Of a DNA stretch of 5,620 nt, positions 1 to 4,396 are shown one piece after another (position 1 is the stretch's first letter; every line of letters starts with the position of its first letter). Source of the DNA: JBDRNO01 sp043811005 (GTDB taxonomy: Bacteria > Bacteroidota > Bacteroidia > NORP154); the NCBI GenBank assembly GCA_043811005.1, contig JBDRNO010000195.1, positions 1 to 5,620 of the forward strand. Direction: 5' to 3'. The notes under the pieces are model-generated. The model ran no database searches. It saw nothing but the letters and a program-made list of their open reading frames with translations, and had not been told where the DNA came from. The translations under genes were made by a program, and so were the position numbers.

Positions 1-154
1 ATGAATTTAAAGCTGTTTCTCAAAACATATTCGTTAATATCACCATTTCGTAATATATTATAAATCAACATCTTATAAAGATGTGGGTACACCGTAGCTG
101 CCGAAGCAAGGCGAAGGCATGGTCTCGTCTCTACATTCCAACATAAATATTGTG

Positions 155-210
155 AACATTCTTTCATCCTCAAACTTGAGTATTTCGGCACTCAGGTCTG
201 AAAGAATTTT
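155..210. terminator. Long imperfect hairpin, possible terminator or leader RNA structure
   Basis: ATTCTTTCA (158-166) is perfectly complementary to TGAAAGAAT (199-207), and two further A-T pairs lie just beyond one mismatch. Inside, ACTTGAGT (174-181) pairs with ACTCAGGT (190-197), including one G-T pair, around the 8-base loop ATTTCGGC. Seven unpaired bases on the left and one on the right separate the two stems. The right arm runs into AATTTT, and a T-rich stretch follows to about 240, which would suit a terminator for a plus-strand gene ending left of the window. It could equally be a dispersed repeat or part of the ilvE leader. Confidence 0.45.
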
Positions 211-275
211 AACATTCACCTTTACATTTACCTTTTTTGTAGATAAATAGTGGTTTGTTATCTAAATATTATTAA

Positions 276-295
276 AAAATGACAAATATCATTTT
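276..295. promoter_or_regulatory. Palindrome upstream of ilvE, possible operator
   Basis: AAAATGA (276-282) and TCATTTT (289-295) are perfect inverted 7-mers around a 6-base spacer, centred about 65 bases before the ilvE start codon. The core ATGA-N6-TCAT has the half-site spacing of CRP/FNR-superfamily operators (TTGA-N6-TCAA) but not their exact half-site. A weak match to the Bacteroidota -7 box (TAnnTTTG), TATATTAG, lies at 314-321, about 30 bases before the start codon; no convincing -33 TTG pairs with it. In such AT-rich DNA a chance palindrome is quite possible. Confidence 0.3.
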
Positions 296-350
296 AAATA
301 TAAAAAGAGTATGTATATTAGTGCAAATTTTTTAAAAAACCAATTTAACT

Positions 351-1448
351 ATGGATATTACAGATAATATTTCAACAAAAATAGCTGAGGATTTTAATAT
401 AGATATTCAAATGATCAGCATCTCACGTATCGGGGAAATTGATTTTAATGATATTCCTTTCGGCAGGATATTTTCCGACCACATGTTCATGGTTGATTAC
501 ATTGATGGCAAGTGGTCAGGTGCAGTTGTAATGCCCTATGGCGATTTACCCATGAAACCCTCTATATCTGCCTTGCATTACGGGCAGGCAATTTTTGAGG
601 GAATGAAGGCATATAAAAGCTCTGAAAATGAGGTTCTTCTGTTCCGTCCTCTTGAAAACGCCAGGAGGTTTAGTAATTCTGCCAAAAGATTATGTATGCC
701 CGGAGTTCCTGAAGCATTATTCATGGAAGGGCTTACCACTTTATTAAGGATTGATTCTGCCTGGGTGCCACAGGTTGAGGGCTGTTCCTTGTACATCCGC
801 CCTGTTATGTTTGCTACCACAGAGCAAATAAAAGTGAAACCGGCAGATTCATATAAATTTATAATACTTTGCTGTCCGGTTGGGCCTTATTATACCGAAC
901 CGGTGAGAGTAGTTATAGATGTCGTGCATGCCCGGGCAAGCGAAGGAGGTGTCGGCTTTGCCAAGGCAGCAGGTAATTACGCTGCAGCTCTTCTTCCGGC
1001 TAAGCTTGCTCAGGATAAGGGGTATCATCAGTTGATTTGGACTGACGCCAAAGAGCATAAATATATTGAGGAGTCAGGAACAATGAATATCATGTTTGTC
1101 ATTGGTGATAAGCTTGTCACACCTTATTTGGATACAGGTACAATACTGCCGGGAATTACGAGGGACAGTGTGCTCACAATTGCACGGGACAGGGGTATGA
1201 TAGTTGAAGAGAGAGCATTAAGTATTGATGAGGTTATTGAAGCACTTGAGAATGGGACTTTGAAAGAGGCATTCGGAGCCGGAACCGCAGCTACTATTGC
1301 ACCTGTTGGAGTTATCTCTTACAAAGGCATAGATCACTCTTTACCCCCGGTGGAAGACATGGAATTTGCCAATTTTATACTCAAGACACTTAGGAATATC
1401 AAAACAGGAGAAGCTGAGGACACTTATAATTGGGTTTATAAGGTTTAG
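351..1448 (+). CDS. ilvE: Branched-chain amino acid aminotransferase
   Basis: A cytosolic, pyridoxal-phosphate-dependent fold type IV transaminase. It interconverts leucine, isoleucine and valine with their 2-oxo acids, using 2-oxoglutarate/glutamate as partner. The 365 residues match the long BCAT subfamily shared with eukaryotes. FSDHMF (41-46) and the IFEGMKAY block (81-88) open the small domain. The Schiff-base lysine is K205 in FAKAAGNY, with Y210 following. E241 in EESGTMN is the conserved cofactor-ring glutamate, and GAGTAA (309-314) is the phosphate-binding loop. The chosen ATG gives about 10-18 residues more than usual; the ATG at 411 (residue 21) would begin close to where family homology starts, so the start is uncertain. 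No Shine-Dalgarno is visible. The gene stands alone on the plus strand and converges on pyrC. All key residues seen are intact. Confidence 0.96.
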   Translation: MDITDNISTKIAEDFNIDIQMISISRIGEIDFNDIPFGRIFSDHMFMVDYIDGKWSGAVVMPYGDLPMKPSISALHYGQAIFEGMKAYKSSENEVLLFRPLENARRFSNSAKRLCMPGVPEALFMEGLTTLLRIDSAWVPQVEGCSLYIRPVMFATTEQIKVKPADSYKFIILCCPVGPYYTEPVRVVIDVVHARASEGGVGFAKAAGNYAAALLPAKLAQDKGYHQLIWTDAKEHKYIEESGTMNIMFVIGDKLVTPYLDTGTILPGITRDSVLTIARDRGMIVEERALSIDEVIEALENGTLKEAFGAGTAATIAPVGVISYKGIDHSLPPVEDMEFANFILKTLRNIKTGEAEDTYNWVYKV

Positions 1449-1463
1449 TGAGTTGAAAATGTT

Positions 1464-1523
1464 GCGAGTGCCTTCTCTGAAGTATTCTACTAAGGACGAA
1501 GTCGTTCGTTCTTGGCTGCTCGC
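1464..1523. terminator. Structured element between convergent ilvE and pyrC
   Basis: The outer arms GCGAG-T-GCC (1464-1472) and GGC-TG-CTCGC (1514-1523) pair with small bulges. Inside them, AAGGACGAA (1492-1500) pairs with TTCGTTCTT (1505-1513) through nine positions including one G-T pair, with loop GTCG. A minor TTC/GAA stem can form near 1473-1481. The element is more GC-rich than the surrounding DNA and lies between the two stop codons, so it may end transcription in both directions. There is no clean T-run directly after it, and its branched shape also fits a dispersed intergenic repeat. Confidence 0.4.
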
Positions 1524-1578
1524 TTCTGGCAAAATTGATATAATAAAAGTTATTGAAATCTAGTACGTTAAATTAAAG

Positions 1579-2883
1579 TTAATCCGAAATTACAAACTGC
1601 TTATTATTATATATACCCAACGCCTTCCCTTTGAATTTCGTCCCAATAAATGGTGTGTTTTTTGACTTGGATCTAATATCTTCTTCTGTGAAGGTCCATT
1701 CTTTAGAAGGGGCAAAGAGCGTGAGATTGGCTTTTTCCCCTTCTTTAATTGCCGGAACTGAAAGGTTAAGTATTTCCCTTGGGCGGATAGCTAATTTATG
1801 CACCAATTGAATCAAGGATAAAGTACCTGTTAAATTCGTATTGGCGAGAGCATATGCAGTTTCCATGCCAATCATGCCGAAAGCGGCATTATCAAATTCT
1901 CTCTTTTTCATCTCCTCATCTTCAGGTGAATGGTCGGAGCAGATCGCATCAATGGTTCCATCGGCTAATCCCTTTTTCAATGCTTTAATATCTGGCTTGC
2001 CTCTCAATGGGGGGTTGACCTTGTAATTAGAATCGAAACCGGATAATACAGAGTCGTCCAATGCCAAATGATGAGCGGCAACTTCGGCTGTTACCTTTAT
2101 ACCCTTTGTCTTTGCAGCTCGGATCAAATCAACCGATTTAGCTGTTGAGATAGTAGAGAGATGGATCCTTGAGTTTGTATATTCAGCTAAGTAGATATTC
2201 CTGGATACGATGATTTCCTCTGCAAGTGAGGGGATTCCGTGTAAGCCCAGTGAAGTGCTTGTAGGTCCTTCGTTCATCATGCCATCAAAGGAAATAATAT
2301 TGTCCTCTGAGTGGCTGATAATCAAGCCATTGAATCCATTTACATAAAGCAAAGCTCTAAGCAATAATCCGGAGTTTGAAACAGGAATTTTATCATCGGA
2401 AAAAGCCACAGCGCCTGAATTGTGCATGTCAAACATTTCGGTAAGATCTTTACCCTGCATTTGATAGGATAAGGCGCCAATAGGATGGACGTCCACTATT
2501 GAACCTTCAGTTTTATTTTTGACATATTCCACCTCGGATTTCGTATGTATGGGTGGATTTGTTGCCGGCATACAGGCAACACCGGTAAAACCTCCAAAAG
2601 CAGCTGCCCTGCACCCTGTGATAAGGTCTTCTTTGTATTCATAGCCAGGGTCCCTGAAATTCACATGCATATCAAACCAACCGGGTGAAACATGAAGGTT
2701 TGGTGCGGTAAATGTCTTGAGCTTTTTATCCCTTTGTGAAATCCTGAAAGTCTCCCTTTTCAAAGGGGGATTAAGGGGGATTATTGATTTGATCTTCCCG
2801 TTCTCAATGAGAATATCAATCTTCTTGCCGTTATGAGAAGAATTGGGGTCAATGACCCTGGCAGATTTAATAAGTATGTTCAT
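1579..2883 (-). CDS. pyrC: Dihydroorotase
   Basis: Cytosolic amidohydrolase of pyrimidine synthesis, interconverting N-carbamoyl-aspartate and dihydroorotate. I start at the ATG at 2883 (434 residues, MNILIKSARVIDPN, the usual family opening); the longer frame from 2907 begins with TTG and adds eight untypical residues. Visible family motifs are DMHVNFRDPG (71-80), FSDD (161-164), SHSED (190-194), HLSTIST (241-247), VNPPLR (289-294), SDHSPED (316-322) and FGMIGMET (335-342). Likely metal ligands are H73, D163 or D164, H191, H241 and D317. The second histidine of the classical HxH pair is asparagine (N75), and the DHAPH motif reads DHSPE. Between the N-terminal strands and the barrel there are about 12 more residues than expected, coinciding with a palindromic repeat. 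No Shine-Dalgarno is seen. The repeat-bearing gap to HTH-kdsC makes co-transcription uncertain. Confidence 0.95.
   Translation of the reverse strand: MNILIKSARVIDPNSSHNGKKIDILIENGKIKSIIPLNPPLKRETFRISQRDKKLKTFTAPNLHVSPGWFDMHVNFRDPGYEYKEDLITGCRAAAFGGFTGVACMPATNPPIHTKSEVEYVKNKTEGSIVDVHPIGALSYQMQGKDLTEMFDMHNSGAVAFSDDKIPVSNSGLLLRALLYVNGFNGLIISHSEDNIISFDGMMNEGPTSTSLGLHGIPSLAEEIIVSRNIYLAEYTNSRIHLSTISTAKSVDLIRAAKTKGIKVTAEVAAHHLALDDSVLSGFDSNYKVNPPLRGKPDIKALKKGLADGTIDAICSDHSPEDEEMKKREFDNAAFGMIGMETAYALANTNLTGTLSLIQLVHKLAIRPREILNLSVPAIKEGEKANLTLFAPSKEWTFTEEDIRSKSKNTPFIGTKFKGKALGIYNNKQFVISD
2746..2783. repeat. Palindromic repeat inserted within pyrC
   Basis: TCTCCCTTT (2751-2759) and AAAGGGGGA (2762-2770) form a nine-position stem, including one G-T pair, over a 2-base loop. 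A second GGGGGATT copy follows at 2775-2782. On the coding strand this reads as residues of the PLNPPLKRETF type (36-46 of the 434-residue protein). From memory, GGGGGATTAAGGGGGAT-like palindromes are common dispersed intergenic repeats in many bacterial genomes and give this same peptide when translated. Here the element keeps the frame and contains no stop. Confidence 0.6.
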
Positions 2884-2921
2884 GTTGTTATAGTATAGGA
2901 ATTTCAAAATTTTAACCTGAT

Positions 2922-2931
2922 ATACCGGTAT
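2922..2931. promoter_or_regulatory. Perfect 10-bp palindrome upstream of pyrC
   Basis: ATACCGGTAT is a perfect palindrome centred about 43 bases before the pyrC ATG, in otherwise AT-rich DNA. It lies where an operator or promoter element could sit, but no copy elsewhere in the window supports a regulatory role. Confidence 0.2.
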
Positions 2932-2959
2932 TTTGTGGTTTTTACATTTAATAATCAGG

Positions 2960-2994
2960 TTCTGGGCTCTGGGCTCTGGGTTCTTGGTTCTTGG
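2960..2994 (+). repeat. Left 7-bp tandem array (TTCTGGG type)
   Basis: Five contiguous 7-bp units: TTCTGGG, CTCTGGG, CTCTGGG, TTCTTGG, TTCTTGG, with a partial TTG following. The three outer units keep GGG; the two inner ones have changed to TGG. The array faces a related array of opposite orientation at 3035-3062. Lying between the end of HTH-kdsC and the start of pyrC, it codes for nothing I can identify. Confidence 0.85.
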
Positions 2995-3034
2995 TTGTTA
3001 GTTTTATACTTTGACTCCGTAATCAGTACAAACC

Positions 3035-3062
3035 ACCCAGCACCCAGTAACCAGTACCCAGT
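3035..3062 (-). repeat. Right 7-bp tandem array, inverted relative to the left one
   Basis: On the plus strand the four units read ACCCAGC, ACCCAGT, AACCAGT, ACCCAGT; on the minus strand they are ACTGGGT-type, sharing the CTGGG core with the left array. The 40 bases between the arrays (2995-3034) contain no gene. Paired, the arrays could form a long imperfect stem across the gap. Confidence 0.85.
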
Positions 3063-3125
3063 AACAGTTTTTTATTAGCAATCAAATATCTTACTAAATA
3101 AAAAGTAGCTAAGTGGTAACTTGCG

Positions 3126-3824
3126 TTAATTAATATCAATTAAATATTCTTCAACAAATTCCCTGACGCATCCTTCCCCTCCTTTTTTGGACAAGATCAC
3201 ATTTACTGCAGATTTTACTTTTTCTGCTGCATCAGAAGGGCATGCACTTAATCCCACCTTTTCAATTAATGGCAGATCATTTAAATCATCAGCAATGAAA
3301 GCTACCTGGGATAAATTAATATCCAGATCTTTACACCATTTTTTTAAAATTTCCGGTTTATCCCATGTACCCACATGAACGAATGATATTCCTAAATGTT
3401 TAGCCCGTGTCTCAATAATTTTAACATTATGACCTGAACTTATAATACCTGTTTTTTTATTTGCCTCAGATAATCTCAATAATGCTAATCCGTCTTTTGC
3501 ATTAAACTTTTTAAATTCATCACCTGATTCAGTGTAATACATGCCGCCATCTGTCATGACTCCATCCACATCAAGGATCAAAAGCTTGAAATCAAATTTT
3601 TGAGCTATTTTCATATTTTCTGCAATATCTTTTCTTACCAGGTGGTCAATGGAATAATTAAAAAAACCGGAATATTTTATAAGTAACCGGACTGAAGGTT
3701 CCAACTTCGATTTTTCTAACATATTTATCGTATCAACAGGCACATCAATTTTGCTGCTTAATTCATCAGGAGTTAAACCGCTCTTCTTTCTAAGAAATTG
3801 GATGTTATTTGAGAAATATGACAT
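3126..3824 (-). CDS. kdsC: HTH domain fused to KdsC-family phosphatase
   Basis: Residues 6-65 resemble an Xre/HTH_3 DNA-binding domain (NNIQFLRKKSGLTPDELSS, then a recognition-helix-like VDTINMLEKSK). Residues about 78-228 are a cap-less HAD phosphatase of the KDO-8-phosphate phosphatase type, which releases phosphate from KDO-8-P to give KDO for lipopolysaccharide. Catalytic D85 and D87 sit in LDVDGVMTDG, KFNAKDG (106-112) is the family loop, K156 is the motif III lysine, and DDLND (179-183) is motif IV. The tail GGEGCVRE (215-222) matches the KdsC C-terminus. Departures from E. coli KdsC are S-S-G-H (129-132) for T-G-R, A178 for glycine in GDD, and E217 for arginine in GGRG. Ordinary KdsC is about 170-190 residues; the extra length here is the HTH. 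The start at ATG 3824 has no Shine-Dalgarno. Substrate is inferred by family. Confidence 0.88.
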   Translation of the reverse strand: MSYFSNNIQFLRKKSGLTPDELSSKIDVPVDTINMLEKSKLEPSVRLLIKYSGFFNYSIDHLVRKDIAENMKIAQKFDFKLLILDVDGVMTDGGMYYTESGDEFKKFNAKDGLALLRLSEANKKTGIISSGHNVKIIETRAKHLGISFVHVGTWDKPEILKKWCKDLDINLSQVAFIADDLNDLPLIEKVGLSACPSDAAEKVKSAVNVILSKKGGEGCVREFVEEYLIDIN

Positions 3825-3849
3825 AAGAATTTATATTGTGCGTGGGATA

Positions 3850-3900
3850 AATTTCAGTTAAAAACAGTTAACACCGGTTAACAGTCGGTTAATATCGGTT
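3850..3900 (-). repeat. Left 10-bp repeat array flanking the four-helix gene
   Basis: Read on the minus strand from 3900 the units are AACCGATATT, AACCGACTGTT, AACCGGTGTT, AACTGTTTTT, AACTGAAATT: five units, four of 10 bp and one of 11. The first units lie inside the four-helix gene, encoding its last residues and its stop codon (3891-3889). The array is the inverted counterpart of the one at 4301-4350. Confidence 0.85.
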
Positions 3901-4296
3901 GCGTTTAAATCGGGATTTCCATTTACCTTCCTTATCTAATTTATATAGTGAATCCAGATAACGGTCAATCTGATACTTTGTCTTCCCAAACAGATCTTTG
4001 AGTTTATCATAATCAACTTTAGTAATTAATCCATCTTCAAAGCAATCGTCCACATCGCCCTCTAACTCTTCCAGCGAACCTGCACTAATCTTTATAAAGC
4101 GTCCAAATTCACCTGCTGTATCCCTCCTGTACCCTTCTCTAATATTTTGTTTTCCGCTTCTTGCAGCATCATTAATTTGACTGATTAATCGCATATGCTT
4201 CTTCGCGAAACTTTGTGTTAATTTAAAAATTATTCTGCGAATTTCACAGATGTTTTGATAAAATTTCAATTTTTCGTAAGGAGCTTGTTGAATCAC
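3889..4296 (-). CDS. Four-helix bundle protein (S23/IVP-like family)
   Basis: A 135-residue protein of the family first noticed in intervening sequences of 23S rRNA genes and structurally related to the Avd accessory protein of diversity-generating retroelements. Family marks are YEKLKFYQ near the N-terminus (7-14), the core motif AARSGKQNIREGYRR (45-59), the ISAGSLEELEGDVDD segment (70-84), and a predicted C-terminal helix from about 93 to 121. The tail (122-135) is strongly basic. No enzymatic residues are known for the family, and cellular function is unknown. The start is GTG at 4296; an in-frame TAA lies only four codons upstream (4308-4306), and no Shine-Dalgarno is visible because a repeat array occupies the leader. 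The gene fills almost exactly the space between two inverted repeat arrays, suggesting a mobile or recombining cassette placed between the DAHP synthase and HTH-kdsC genes. Confidence 0.87.
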   Translation of the reverse strand: MIQQAPYEKLKFYQNICEIRRIIFKLTQSFAKKHMRLISQINDAARSGKQNIREGYRRDTAGEFGRFIKISAGSLEELEGDVDDCFEDGLITKVDYDKLKDLFGKTKYQIDRYLDSLYKLDKEGKWKSRFKRNRY

Positions 4297-4300
4297 TTGT

Positions 4301-4350
4301 AACCGTTATTAACCGTTATTAACTTTTTTTAACCATTATTAACTATTTAT
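4301..4350 (+). repeat. Right 10-bp repeat array flanking the four-helix gene
   Basis: Five exact-period units on the plus strand: AACCGTTATT, AACCGTTATT, AACTTTTTTT, AACCATTATT, AACTATTTAT. The array begins four bases upstream of the GTG start codon. Unit by unit it mirrors the left array: the first units (AACCGTTATT and AACCGATATT) differ at a single position. Confidence 0.87.
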
Positions 4351-4369
4351 ATTATAGATATAGCCAATT

Positions 4370-4386
4370 ACGGAAATTTATTCCGT
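4370..4386 (-). terminator. Weak hairpin downstream of DAHP synthase
   Basis: ACGGAA (4370-4375) and TTCCGT (4381-4386) are perfect inverted 6-mers around the loop ATTTA, starting 11 bases beyond the DAHP synthase stop codon in the direction of transcription. No run of T follows on the minus strand, so termination, if any, would be weak. Confidence 0.35.
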
Positions 4387-4396
4387 TAGTATAAAT

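Larger units (their letters stand above)
1..350. other. Gene-poor leader region upstream of ilvE
   Basis: No gene can be supported here: every open stretch is short and has no recognisable protein character. The first ~70 bases could hold the end of a plus-strand gene (a reading frame closes at TAA 51-53, another at 61-63) or the start of a minus-strand one (ATG at 71-69 running off the edge), and the sequence does not decide between them. Structure that is visible: a 7-bp stem with a 3-base loop at 68-84, a GTAGAGACG-type motif on the minus strand at 121-134, a long hairpin at 155-210, a palindrome at 276-295, and a very AT-rich stretch from 260 to the ilvE start. Confidence 0.6.

Noticed and set aside
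1..63. Small plus-strand reading frame from an ATG at the first base, and a second frame open to the TAA at 51-53
   Set aside because: Too short at the window edge to judge; neither peptide resembles a known C-terminus or small protein.
1..71. Possible minus-strand gene start at 71 running off the left edge
   Set aside because: Only 23 residues, no ribosome binding site and no recognisable motif; the start codon lies within a hairpin.
1341..1563. Reading frames of 63-65 codons on both strands across the ilvE end and the intergenic gap
   Set aside because: They overlap ilvE or the structured intergenic element, have no family resemblance, and are best explained by shadow coding and repeat sequence.
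2884..2907. Longer pyrC start at 2907
   Set aside because: It is a TTG codon adding eight residues absent from the family; the ATG at 2883 gives the usual N-terminus.
3889..4296. Complete diversity-generating retroelement with the four-helix protein as Avd
   Set aside because: No reverse transcriptase, template repeat or variable repeat is visible in the window; only the accessory-like fold is shared.
3850..4350. CRISPR array
   Set aside because: Units are about 10 bp, contiguous and degenerate, with no unique spacers and no cas genes.
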